Below, piece by piece: positions 1-7,448 of a stretch of 64,000 nt of DNA. Origin of the DNA: an uncultured Lachnospiraceae bacterium (GTDB taxonomy: Bacteria > Bacillota > Clostridia > Lachnospirales > Lachnospiraceae); NCBI GenBank assembly GCA_946534785.1, contig CAMNCY010000002.1, positions 1 to 64,000 of the forward strand, in the 5' to 3' direction. The position numbers and the translations under genes are program-made. The notes under the pieces are model-generated. The model was not told where the DNA came from. It searched no databases and saw nothing but the letters and a program-made list of their open reading frames with translations. The number at the start of each line of letters is the position of its first letter. The stretch's first letter is position 1.

Positions 1-175
1 CGCACCTGCAAGGCAGGTTTTGAAGTGTTGTGTCTTAGTGACGCAACTCATTTAGTATATCTCAGTGATATTCGCTTGTCAACAACAATTTTAAATTATT
101 TTAAAACTTTTGTTTGTGAAGCTTCTCCACTCGGCTGTTTCTCTGACAGCAAATGGTATTCTATCACCGAATCAT

Positions 176-206
176 TTTATTTGCAAGTGGTTTTTCTGCA
201 AATAAA
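176..206 (-). terminator. Possible terminator of tRNA-Ser
   Basis: Ten-base inverted repeat (TTTATTTGCA and its complement) separated by an 11-base loop, just downstream of the tRNA on its own strand. The stem is AT-rich and the T-tract after it is poor, so termination is inferred from position. Bases 1-175 further left hold no gene or RNA that I recognise. Confidence 0.4.
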
Positions 207-210
207 AAAC

Positions 211-299
211 GGAGAAAGCGGGATTTGAACCCGCGCGCCGGTTTTAGCCGACCTACACCCTTAGCAGGGGCGCCTCTTCAGCCACTTGAGTATTTCTCC
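211..299 (-). tRNA. tRNA-Ser (anticodon GCU)
   Basis: The complement begins GGAGAAAT and ends ATTTCTCC-type pairing (GGAGAAA/TTTCTCC), with a type II cloverleaf: a D-arm, anticodon arm CCCTGCTAAGGG with GCT in the anticodon position, a long variable arm, and the T-arm GGTTCAAATCC. The long variable arm and GCU anticodon identify serine, decoding AGC/AGU. The CCA end is not encoded. It is 89 bases long and has its own strong promoter. Confidence 0.95.
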
Positions 300-341
300 T
301 TACCTGCTTATTAAAGCATCGCTTTTTAGCAAGCATTTAAA

Positions 342-370
342 ATTATACCGTCGGCAAAAATGTTTGTCAA
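342..370 (-). promoter_or_regulatory. Sigma-A promoter of tRNA-Ser
   Basis: On the minus strand TTGACA (370-365), a 17-base spacer and TATAAT (347-342) match the sigma-70/sigma-A consensus exactly. It lies about 40 bases upstream of the tRNA and overlaps the last codons of the fumarase beta gene, so the tRNA is transcribed independently. Confidence 0.85.
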
Positions 371-921
371 TCGCTAGATGTAGTGCCTTCGAGGACCTCT
401 TTGTACAAATCGTGACCTTCGCTGTCGATCACGACAATGGCAGGAAAGTCTTTGACGGTAAGCTCGCGGACAGCCTCTGTTCCAAGATCAGGATACGCGA
501 TCACCCTTGATCCCGTGATCGCTTTGGACAGCAGCGCTCCTGCTCCGCCGATCGCCGCAAAGTACACCGCTCCGTTTCTGATAATGGCATCTTTAACTTC
601 CACGGACCTTTTTCCTTTGCCGATCATCCCGGTCTGTCCAAGATCAAGGAGCCGCGGTGCGTACTTGTCCATACGGCTTGCCGTCGTGGGACCGGCGGAC
701 CCGATCACGGCGCCTTCTCTGGCTGGTGAAGGTCCCATATAATATATGATATTATCCGTAAGATCAAAGGGGAGCGCATCTCCTTTGTCAAGCGCTTCGA
801 TCATACGCTTGTGCGCGGCATCCCGGGCAGTATAGATCGTACCGGTGATAAAGACCATGTCGCCTGCCCTGCATTCCCTTGCTTTTTCTTTTGTAAGCGG
901 CGTTGTTATATATCGGTTCAT
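367..921 (-). CDS. Class I fumarate hydratase, beta subunit
   Basis: Beta (C-terminal) half of two-subunit [4Fe-4S] fumarase/tartrate dehydratase, which interconverts fumarate and malate in the cytoplasm. The protein starts MNRYITTPLTKEKARE and carries the family's GDMVFITGTIYTARDAAHKRM segment near residues 20-40 and GPTTASRMD around residue 95. I chose ATG at 921, not the longer track start, because AAAGGAA lies just before it and the longer version would overlap the alpha subunit stop. The alpha subunit lies 28 bases upstream, so the two form one operon. About 184 residues is normal. L(+)-tartrate dehydratase is the close alternative. Confidence 0.9.
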   Translation of the reverse strand: MNRYITTPLTKEKARECRAGDMVFITGTIYTARDAAHKRMIEALDKGDALPFDLTDNIIYYMGPSPAREGAVIGSAGPTTASRMDKYAPRLLDLGQTGMIGKGKRSVEVKDAIIRNGAVYFAAIGGAGALLSKAITGSRVIAYPDLGTEAVRELTVKDFPAIVVIDSEGHDLYKEVLEGTTSSD

Positions 922-949
922 ACCTGTTTCCTTTACGGTATTGCAGCTT

Positions 950-1792
950 TCAGAGCACGCAGCTCTCATGCCGGTTAACATGACAGCAGATATTCACACC
1001 GACGGGAAGTCCTGCTATATGCGTCGGATACGTCAGGATCCTGACGGAAAATGCCGTTGTTGCACCGCCAAGTCCTGCAGGCCCGATTCCTGTCTGATTG
1101 ATCCTTTTCAGGATCTCATCCTCCATGGAAGCGATATGCGGAATCTCCGAGCGCGCCTCTGTATCAAGCGTAAGTGCCTTTTTCGCCAGCAGGGCACATT
1201 TCTCGAAAGTACCGCCGATTCCGACACCGATGCACATGGGCGGGCATGCATTGGGCCCGGCATCCCGGACCGCCTGTACCACGGCCTCTATCACACCCTC
1301 TTCACCGTCTGCGGGCTTAAGCATGAACACACGGCTCATGTTTTCGCTCCCGAAGCCTTTGGGCGCCACTGTGATCCTGACATTCTCTCCGGGAACGATC
1401 CGGACATGCAGGACAGCCGGCGTATTATCCCCGGTATTCGTACGGATAAGCGGATCGCTTACCACGGATTTCCGAAGATAACCCTCCGTATATCCCAGGC
1501 GGACACCTTCATTGACCGCTTCCTCCAGGTCTCCGCCCGTAAGGTGCACCTCCTGGCCCAGTTCCAGAAAGACCACCGCCATTCCGGTATCCTGGCAGAT
1601 CGGGATGTTGTCTTCGCCTGCTATCCTGAGATTCTCCCTGAGCTGGCCGAGAATCTGTTTCCCCAAGGCAGAAGTTTCCGACTCCTCCGCCCTGTCCAGA
1701 TTGCGGCACATATCTTCTGACAGGCCGTAGTTCGCTTTGATACACAGGTCTCTGATTTTTCCGGTTATAACTGCAACATTCAGATCACGCAT
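950..1792 (-). CDS. Class I fumarate hydratase, alpha subunit
   Basis: Alpha (N-terminal) half of the two-subunit oxygen-sensitive fumarase. Visible family marks are PICQDTGMAVVF with a cluster cysteine, the NACPPMCIGVGIGG segment, and the GPAGLGGATTAF motif near the C-terminus. The start at 1792 (MRDLNV) is preferred over the track's 1825 because AAAGGAAG sits seven bases before it. The gene leads the operon with the beta subunit downstream. A TATAAT-like -10 lies near 1890 on this strand but I see no convincing -35. Confidence 0.92.
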   Translation of the reverse strand: MRDLNVAVITGKIRDLCIKANYGLSEDMCRNLDRAEESETSALGKQILGQLRENLRIAGEDNIPICQDTGMAVVFLELGQEVHLTGGDLEEAVNEGVRLGYTEGYLRKSVVSDPLIRTNTGDNTPAVLHVRIVPGENVRITVAPKGFGSENMSRVFMLKPADGEEGVIEAVVQAVRDAGPNACPPMCIGVGIGGTFEKCALLAKKALTLDTEARSEIPHIASMEDEILKRINQTGIGPAGLGGATTAFSVRILTYPTHIAGLPVGVNICCHVNRHESCVL

Positions 1793-1928
1793 GAGGCTTC
1801 CTTTACTCTCTGAATTTGTGGTCATTCGCGGGAAGGCATACAGGATATGGTACCTGTTTCTTCCTATTTAAATACTTATACACGAATAAACATAATTATA
1901 CATCAGGCAGCACCTGTCTGCCGTCCGC

Positions 1929-2339
1929 TCATCCCCTGATCTCGTCCAGTACGCCGTCCAGTTCTTCCGCGGAAGGGCTTCCCGGTTTCCAACCGATCAG
2001 CTGCCCGTCATCAACATAGCGCGGAATGATATGGATATGAAAATGCGGTACTGTCTGTCCCGCTGCCTCTCCGTTGTTCTGAACAATATTCAGGCCATCC
2101 GCGTGAAGCTTTTCCTTCAGAAGTGCCGCTGCCTTCTTAGCAGTAACAATGGCTGCTGCCGCTACATCCTCCGGGATCTCGAAAAGATCCGCATAATGGT
2201 CTTTCGGAAGAACAAGTGCATGTCCCTTTGTGGCAGGGCCGTTATCAAGGATCACACGGAAACTGTCATCCTCATAAACAGTCCTGGAGGGAATCTCGCC
2301 GTTTGCGATCTTACAGAAAATACAGTTATCGTTTTTCAT
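1929..2339 (-). CDS. HIT family nucleotide hydrolase
   Basis: Histidine-triad protein of about 136 residues. The N-terminal CIFCKIANGEIPS segment carries the zinc-binding type cysteine pair, and the catalytic triad motif HFHIHII lies near residue 100, followed by PRY. These enzymes cleave nucleotide phosphoramidates and dinucleotides such as AMP-NH2 or Ap4A; the substrate here is not determined. The start at 2339 follows a strong GGGAGGAGG; the track's longer N-terminus lacks family similarity. It stands alone between the tad locus and the fumarase genes on the same strand. Confidence 0.92.
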   Translation of the reverse strand: MKNDNCIFCKIANGEIPSRTVYEDDSFRVILDNGPATKGHALVLPKDHYADLFEIPEDVAAAAIVTAKKAAALLKEKLHADGLNIVQNNGEAAGQTVPHFHIHIIPRYVDDGQLIGWKPGSPSAEELDGVLDEIRG

Positions 2340-2453
2340 AGATAGCCTCCTCCCGGCACGTGCTGTGTTAAGCACGCTCTTTCATGTATCCATCATGATA
2401 CCACAGATTACCGTCCGGGCGCGACGGCCATCACCGGCAGATTTATAAAAAAG

Positions 2454-3812
2454 CTATTGATAGTAAAAGACAATCTCCCCGATCTTCACCTCGTCTCCGC
2501 GCATGATGACAACCGATTCCTTCGGGATCAGCCTCCTGCCGTTCAGGAAAGTCCCGGCGGTGCTGTTCAGGTCCTCCATGCAGATCTTACCTTCTTCATC
2601 CTCGAAAAACCGGGTATGCAGACCGCTGACCGAAGGATCGGCAATTAAAAGATCACAGAACCCTTTTAAGGTCCCGACCGTACACGGAAGGTTTTCGAGA
2701 TCGACCCGGTATCTTCGTGCACTTCCCTGGCCATACAGTTTCCCGGGGCCTTCCGGTTCTTTTGCCGCATAGACCCCCGGTGTTTCTCCGATATACTCCG
2801 GCTTCGGACCGTCAGCATACCCCGGCAGGATACGGACGGCGGAGTATTCGTTTGTCAGGACCTGTCTGTTGCGGTTCCTGACCGTCTCCTGTCTCTCTTC
2901 CAGTTCATTCTCCGTCCGGTCTGTTTTTCTGCTCAGCCATGTTCCGTAAAAGGCCGTAATGATCGCAAAGGCCAGGAAAGAGACCATTCCGGCGCGGTCC
3001 AGAAGCTCTGTGGTCTCGTCGAGCGGCAGGACCCTGCGGATCACTTCCAGGATAATGGCAAGACACAGGAAAAATATGGAAAGGAACATGATCCTTCCCA
3101 GTTTTTTATGGCCCTCCTCCATTTCCTCGCTAAGCCGCTCAGAATCATCCGGAAGTTCCTCCTCATCTCCATAATCATCATACAGATCCTGCGCCGGCGG
3201 AAAATCATCCGCTTCCATACGTTTTCCTTCTCTTGCGGCATACGCCGGCTCCGGTTCCGGTTCCGGTATGGCACCCTCTCCTATCTCCCTGTCCAGGACG
3301 GATTTCGACAGAAGAAAATTGGGGTTTTCCGAAAGCTCGTACAGCCGGTAGATTCCGGCAGCCACCTCCCTGTCGTCCGGTTTTACTCTCCCTGCCAGAA
3401 AGCCCGCCAGTACATGAAATGTCGAAATATCCGTTTCTTCCGGATAATACAGGAAGCGGTACTGACCTGTTTCATAATTGAAAAAGATCAGTTCCGGATG
3501 AAGGAGAAGCCTGGAGGCATCCAGAAGATAGTGGGCCAGGGAATCCATCGCGGAAACAAGGCCGTAAAGGATCCCCCGCATCATCTGCGGATCGATCTCA
3601 CGGTCCTCGAACAGGGCATCCATGCTCTGATGGGACGTAATGTCATAATAAAGGAAGTTCAACCCGTCGATTGATCGAAGGCTGCAGGTTATAAGCCCCT
3701 TTATATGATTCACTGCAATCATTCTGTACTGGTAATCCGACGTATTCTCCGGGCACTGTATGATCAGGTAATTATGCTGTGAATCACTGTAATAACTGTA
3801 ATCTACACTCAT
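2454..3812 (-). CDS. DUF6382 protein with two membrane helices and C-terminal FHA domain
   Basis: 452 residues. Residues 1-165 look like the DUF6382 domain found in clostridial tad loci. An acidic linker follows (about 180-235), then two membrane helices (239-262 and 274-295), a charged segment, and a forkhead-associated domain at about 367-452 containing DPSVSGLHTRF and DLNSTAGTFLNG. FHA domains bind phosphothreonine; the usual SRxH arginine is glycine here, so phosphopeptide binding may be altered. It is the last gene of the tad operon and starts in an ATGA overlap with the TadE-like gene. A signalling or assembly-control role in piliation is inferred from context only; no Ser/Thr kinase lies in the window. 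Confidence 0.85.
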   Translation of the reverse strand: MSVDYSYYSDSQHNYLIIQCPENTSDYQYRMIAVNHIKGLITCSLRSIDGLNFLYYDITSHQSMDALFEDREIDPQMMRGILYGLVSAMDSLAHYLLDASRLLLHPELIFFNYETGQYRFLYYPEETDISTFHVLAGFLAGRVKPDDREVAAGIYRLYELSENPNFLLSKSVLDREIGEGAIPEPEPEPAYAAREGKRMEADDFPPAQDLYDDYGDEEELPDDSERLSEEMEEGHKKLGRIMFLSIFFLCLAIILEVIRRVLPLDETTELLDRAGMVSFLAFAIITAFYGTWLSRKTDRTENELEERQETVRNRNRQVLTNEYSAVRILPGYADGPKPEYIGETPGVYAAKEPEGPGKLYGQGSARRYRVDLENLPCTVGTLKGFCDLLIADPSVSGLHTRFFEDEEGKICMEDLNSTAGTFLNGRRLIPKESVVIMRGDEVKIGEIVFYYQ

Positions 3813-4321
3813 TCGACCCCCTGGTGTTCTTTGATGTACTGTGCCGCCTTGCTTACAAGAAAGACTCTCCGCCGGAATGCCCGGATATTGAAGGGCGGGT
3901 CCGAATATCTCGCACTGCTACCGAAGCGCATCAGCCATATATTCTCCGGCATCAGGAAATAATTCCCAAAGACCGGCGGCAGTGCCGAAGCACTCCCCTC
4001 GATCCGGACCCACTCCCTGTCCGCGGATGAGGAGACGGAAACATTCCGCGCCGCAAAATATTTTGTCCCGAACTGGCGGTTCTTGCCTTCCAGCGCCTTC
4101 TGCGGATCGGGTCCCCGCACCGTTTCCTCATCCTTGCGGATGCTTTCCCGAAAGCACAGGATATAGGTATCCTGATTAAAACAGCACCTGTCATACAGAA
4201 AAAATGCCGCATAAATTAGAATAACGAAGATGCACAGGATCATGGGAATGATCAGGGAAGCCTCGACCGTCATATATCCGTTCATTTCCTGCTCCTGTGA
4301 AAATAGACTGTTCTTCTTCAT
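3809..4321 (-). CDS. TadE-like minor pilin / pseudopilin
   Basis: 170 residues from ATG 4321. The N-terminus MNGYMTVEASLIIPMI holds the TadE-type processing region (charged residues, then TVEAS and a hydrophobic helix at about 20-42). The rest is a predicted extracytoplasmic domain without a motif I recognise. I reject the track's 272-residue version because its first 100 residues are an antisense-like reading of the prepilin peptidase; the ATGA overlap with that gene's stop fixes the start. Likely cleaved by one of the two locus peptidases and incorporated in, or needed for, the Flp pilus. Confidence 0.8.
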   Translation of the reverse strand: MKKNSLFSQEQEMNGYMTVEASLIIPMILCIFVILIYAAFFLYDRCCFNQDTYILCFRESIRKDEETVRGPDPQKALEGKNRQFGTKYFAARNVSVSSSADREWVRIEGSASALPPVFGNYFLMPENIWLMRFGSSARYSDPPFNIRAFRRRVFLVSKAAQYIKEHQGVE

Positions 4322-4794
4322 TTCCATATACCACCGCAAAGCCATTCCGCTGCGCACGCACCTATGACGCAGACCGCTGCGAAAGGAATGAACGGGATCC
4401 TGCGGGAAAAGGATGCCCTGCGGAACATGATAAGGATTCCGCCTGCAATACCGCTCAGGAACAAGGCCGCAAAAAGGACTGCGAACGTCCTCTCCGCGCC
4501 AAGCAGCATTCCCAGGATCAGGAATACTGCACCGTCCCCGTACCCGATCTTCTCTCCCGTAACAAATGCCGCAGAGATAAGAAAGCTTCCGGGCAGAAGC
4601 CCTGCCAGCAGTTCCGTCACAGGCCAAAGCCCGAAGATCACGGATAGAATATCCAGCACCGCCCCCGCTGCGGCACCCGCCAATAGGAGCCTGACGGGAA
4701 TACTCTGCCTTTTCATGTCAAAAATACCGTACACTGCACTGAACAGACAGGCGGCCGCCTGCAGGATGACTTTCAAGATCAGCGTTCTAACCAC
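4318..4794 (-). CDS. Prepilin peptidase, A24 family (second copy)
   Basis: 158-residue polytopic membrane protein with the two aspartate sites of A24 aspartyl proteases: GIFDMKRQSIP near residue 25 and EKIGYGDGAVF near residue 85, the latter a good GxGD motif. It lacks the N-terminal methylase domain, as TadV/CpaA enzymes do. Such enzymes remove the leader of type IV prepilins at the cytoplasmic face. It overlaps the gene before it by eight bases and the TadE-like gene after it by four. A second A24 peptidase starts the same locus, so the two may split the work between Flp and TadE-like substrates (inference). Confidence 0.9.
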   Translation of the reverse strand: MVRTLILKVILQAAACLFSAVYGIFDMKRQSIPVRLLLAGAAAGAVLDILSVIFGLWPVTELLAGLLPGSFLISAAFVTGEKIGYGDGAVFLILGMLLGAERTFAVLFAALFLSGIAGGILIMFRRASFSRRIPFIPFAAVCVIGACAAEWLCGGIWK

Positions 4795-5731
4795 CTCCGC
4801 ATTTTGAACAGGCCTTCATGTGATCTTTGACAGAAGAAAGCGGCACCTCGAGGACCGTCCTCTTTATGGAAGAACAGGATGATGAGCTGTGATACCGGTT
4901 TCCTTCTGTCGTTATGACCACAAGGCCCGACCTGGACGGGCGGCACTGTTCGCAGGGATAGTATTTTCCGCCCCCGTTGTTTCTTGCACTGCCAAGCAGT
5001 TCTGCCGGAATGACCTCTATGGAAGGCTTAAGATAGGTACATTGCCGGGTTTTGTGATACACAGTCCCTGTTGGCGTAATAAAAACAATGGGCTCGTCCT
5101 CACTGCCGCTGCTTCCCCCGTCACCCCCTTCATCAAAGCCGACCCAGGCATGTGCCACGAACCGGCTCTGCAAGGAAAAGCCTTCCAGATTCCCCATCGG
5201 GATAAACGGCTTTACCCGGTAATCCGCGACCAGGCGGATCATGTCATCCCCCGCCAGGATGGAAGAACGCAGATAGGAGATCCCGCCGCTCCCTCCTTCC
5301 AGACAGGAGTGACTAAGATACCCGTCACCGAGAAATTTGCTGACCTCGCTCCTTACATATCCTTCCGACATGATAAGAGAAATCGCAATGGAAGCCGCAT
5401 CGCCGGGCGTGACCGACATGTCGCCGCCCCCGCCGGGAATACCGTCATTTCCCAGGACAGCCAGGTCCGAAAGTCCGTACCGGTAGAAATAGGCATACTC
5501 CGCCATCCTGGTCCCTGTCTCATGAAGCGCGGAAAGCATGTTGCTCTGCAGCCGTATCATTTCAAAGATATACAGGACATTCGCCATGAAAAAAATGAAT
5601 ACCGGAAGGACCAGTGCCGCCTCCAGCGTCATGCTTGCCCTGAGGAAAAAGGAAGAAGGTGATGCCCCTTCCGACACTTTCTCCCGGAGAGGATCTGTTG
5701 TATTTCTGACTGTACGCATCAAAAGGGGCAT
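4787..5731 (-). CDS. TadE-like protein with tandem Cys/His C-terminal modules
   Basis: About 314 residues. A TadE-type N-terminus (ASMTLEAALVLPVFIFFM, helix at 36-60) is followed by an extracytoplasmic region rich in Gly. The C-terminus holds two related modules at about 217-264 and 271-313, each with YHxxxxC followed by CxxC (CEQC, CSKC); this resembles metal-binding Ada-like modules. Two pairs of Cys plus His suggest metal binding or disulfide links outside the membrane, which is inference. ATG 5731 is preferred to the GTG 5734 in the track; AAGGAAGAAGG precedes it. Eight-base overlap with the following peptidase gene. Confidence 0.78.
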   Translation of the reverse strand: MPLLMRTVRNTTDPLREKVSEGASPSSFFLRASMTLEAALVLPVFIFFMANVLYIFEMIRLQSNMLSALHETGTRMAEYAYFYRYGLSDLAVLGNDGIPGGGGDMSVTPGDAASIAISLIMSEGYVRSEVSKFLGDGYLSHSCLEGGSGGISYLRSSILAGDDMIRLVADYRVKPFIPMGNLEGFSLQSRFVAHAWVGFDEGGDGGSSGSEDEPIVFITPTGTVYHKTRQCTYLKPSIEVIPAELLGSARNNGGGKYYPCEQCRPSRSGLVVITTEGNRYHSSSSCSSIKRTVLEVPLSSVKDHMKACSKCGGG

Positions 5732-5743
5732 CACCTTCTTCCT

Positions 5744-7228
5744 TCAGTTATAGGTAACCGCTCTCCTGATCTCATAAGAGTATCCGAAACTGCTCCGGAC
5801 CTGTGCCGCAAGTTCAAAAGCATCCAGGCAATAGTCCATCCGGAACGCGTTGTTGCCGGACGCCTGCCGGACATCCATCTCCATGACATCCATCAGCCTT
5901 TCATTTTTGATGCTTCCGCCTTTCATATACAGGAATATCCGGAGGTAATTCTCATAGCTCAGGCCTTTTCCGCCGGTACGGGGCGTCGTCGCAGCCGCAG
6001 GCGTCAGGATCCCCCATATGGAGGTCTTCCATGTGCTGTCATCCTTCATAAGCGGGACCCGCCCGCCCGCAAACAGGTCCTTCAGGTCCTGGATGCTCTC
6101 CAGATAGGCCCAGGCAAACAGGATCGCGATCTTGAATGCTTCCGTAAGTTCCGGGTTTAGAAGGACCGTCGCGATAACGGCGGCGATCATCCTGGCAAGC
6201 TCCCCTTTTCCGGCATCCCCGAACAGATAGATACAGTTTGCCGCTTCTCTTACCGCAAGAAGCGCTGCTGCCATTTTTTCAAGGTTTCCTTTGTCGGAGC
6301 CGTCCCCGAAAAGGATGTATTCCGCCTGGTATTTCAAAAGGTTCTTCTTTTCGTTATGCCGGTAATTCCCGCATTTTTCCATGACATACTGGTCAAATAA
6401 AAGTGCATCCGCACGCTGATAATGGTGAGAATTTTCCGGATCCAGCGCACTGCCGGCATGAATACCGCGATTCGATAACAGCGTCCCTGTGTCCACATAT
6501 GCTTCCGATACATTGGACGTGCTTCCGAAGATCTGGTAGAGAAGAGGTGCCAGACGATATTCGTTCACCTTATCTCCCGGATTTCCGACCGGAACCTCTT
6601 CTTCCTCTTCCTCGTCTTCTTCCCCGTCCGTGTGCCCCGCATCCTTCGGCGGCGCCGTCGCATTGGCAAGGAACTCGTCGTTCTCTTCCTTTTTTCTGTG
6701 CCACTCGGAAACATCAAAGTCAAAACCGTTGAAGGTATCGAACATCTGAAGAAACCCTGCTGCCAGTTCACCGATCGGCTCTGCGGACATATAGGCGGTT
6801 ATCTGCTCCCGCAGTGCCCCGGCATCTTCATCTGCCGCAAAACGCGTGCCGGTGATCTCCAGGGAAGAGACCGAAAGATTCGTAAAGTCCCGGCGGCTCC
6901 CGAAAAGACTCAGTTCTCCCCGGAAGTTCTTCTCCATATACTCCTGCAGGCGCCTGCGTGTATTCTCCTCATCCGCATTCTGCGTTCCGTAGGATGTATC
7001 TACGAAAAACAGGTCATACTGTGCATAAAGCTCCCGGTTGAATTCCGCCAGAACGGAGTTTACGGCAGCATCCGTCACACATTCGATCTGCATCCGTATC
7101 GCATTCATCCTGGCGCCTTCGATCAGCACAAAGAACAGCGACAGGATAACGGGAAGCGCAAGGCCGAGGAAAACCGTCAGGTAGCCGCCGGTCCTGTTTT
7201 CAGCTTCCGAGTACCGTATTCGTTTCAC
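5744..7228 (-). CDS. DUF5702 family TadG-like pilus locus protein
   Basis: About 494 residues. A basic N-terminus is followed by GGYLTVFLGLALPVILSLFFVLIEGARM, a TadG/TadE-like membrane anchor, then a long extracytoplasmic domain with an acidic low-complexity stretch (EEDEEEEEE) around residues 215-225. I recognise the family as DUF5702, usual in clostridial tad loci; its exact role is unknown. The track begins at TTG 7258 inside the Flp gene; GTG 7228, giving VKRIRY before the anchor, is more plausible, although neither start has a strong ribosome binding site. It overlaps the flp gene by 29 bases. Confidence 0.75.
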   Translation of the reverse strand: MKRIRYSEAENRTGGYLTVFLGLALPVILSLFFVLIEGARMNAIRMQIECVTDAAVNSVLAEFNRELYAQYDLFFVDTSYGTQNADEENTRRRLQEYMEKNFRGELSLFGSRRDFTNLSVSSLEITGTRFAADEDAGALREQITAYMSAEPIGELAAGFLQMFDTFNGFDFDVSEWHRKKEENDEFLANATAPPKDAGHTDGEEDEEEEEEVPVGNPGDKVNEYRLAPLLYQIFGSTSNVSEAYVDTGTLLSNRGIHAGSALDPENSHHYQRADALLFDQYVMEKCGNYRHNEKKNLLKYQAEYILFGDGSDKGNLEKMAAALLAVREAANCIYLFGDAGKGELARMIAAVIATVLLNPELTEAFKIAILFAWAYLESIQDLKDLFAGGRVPLMKDDSTWKTSIWGILTPAAATTPRTGGKGLSYENYLRIFLYMKGGSIKNERLMDVMEMDVRQASGNNAFRMDYCLDAFELAAQVRSSFGYSYEIRRAVTYN

Positions 7229-7376
7229 TTGTGATCGTCTCGAAGATCTTTTTGACAAGGTCGTTCAACTGTTTCTTGAAGATGATGACCAGACCGATCA
7301 GGACAACGATGATCAGAATCACCTCAACGGTCCCCATGCCGTCTTCATCTGAAATAAAATCCTTTATCAACTGCAT
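7200..7376 (-). CDS. Flp1-type type IVb pilin (58 residues, not in ORF track)
   Basis: Reading the minus strand from ATG 7376 gives MQLIKDFISDEDGMGTVEVI, then a hydrophobic helix, ending ETNTVLGS and TGA at 7200. GMGTVEVILIIVVL is the class IVb prepilin signature: glycine before the cleavage site, Glu at +5 type position, and a hydrophobic stretch. AGGGAG sits seven bases upstream of the ATG. It is too short for the ORF track, which shows only shadows here. As the main pilin it would be secreted by TadA/B/C after cleavage by an A24 peptidase. Position between TadC and the TadG-like gene supports this. Confidence 0.88.
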   Translation of the reverse strand: MQLIKDFISDEDGMGTVEVILIIVVLIGLVIIFKKQLNDLVKKIFETITSETNTVLGS

Positions 7377-7448
7377 AATTCTCTCCCTGATTTCTCATTC
7401 CGCGGAAGCCGGAACTGCCGGCAAGCCGAAGAAAGATATTTCGTGTAC

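Noticed and set aside
1-175. Possible rRNA or tRNA remnant at the left edge
   Set aside because: No cloverleaf or rRNA signature could be drawn; the stretch is AT-rich intergenic DNA.
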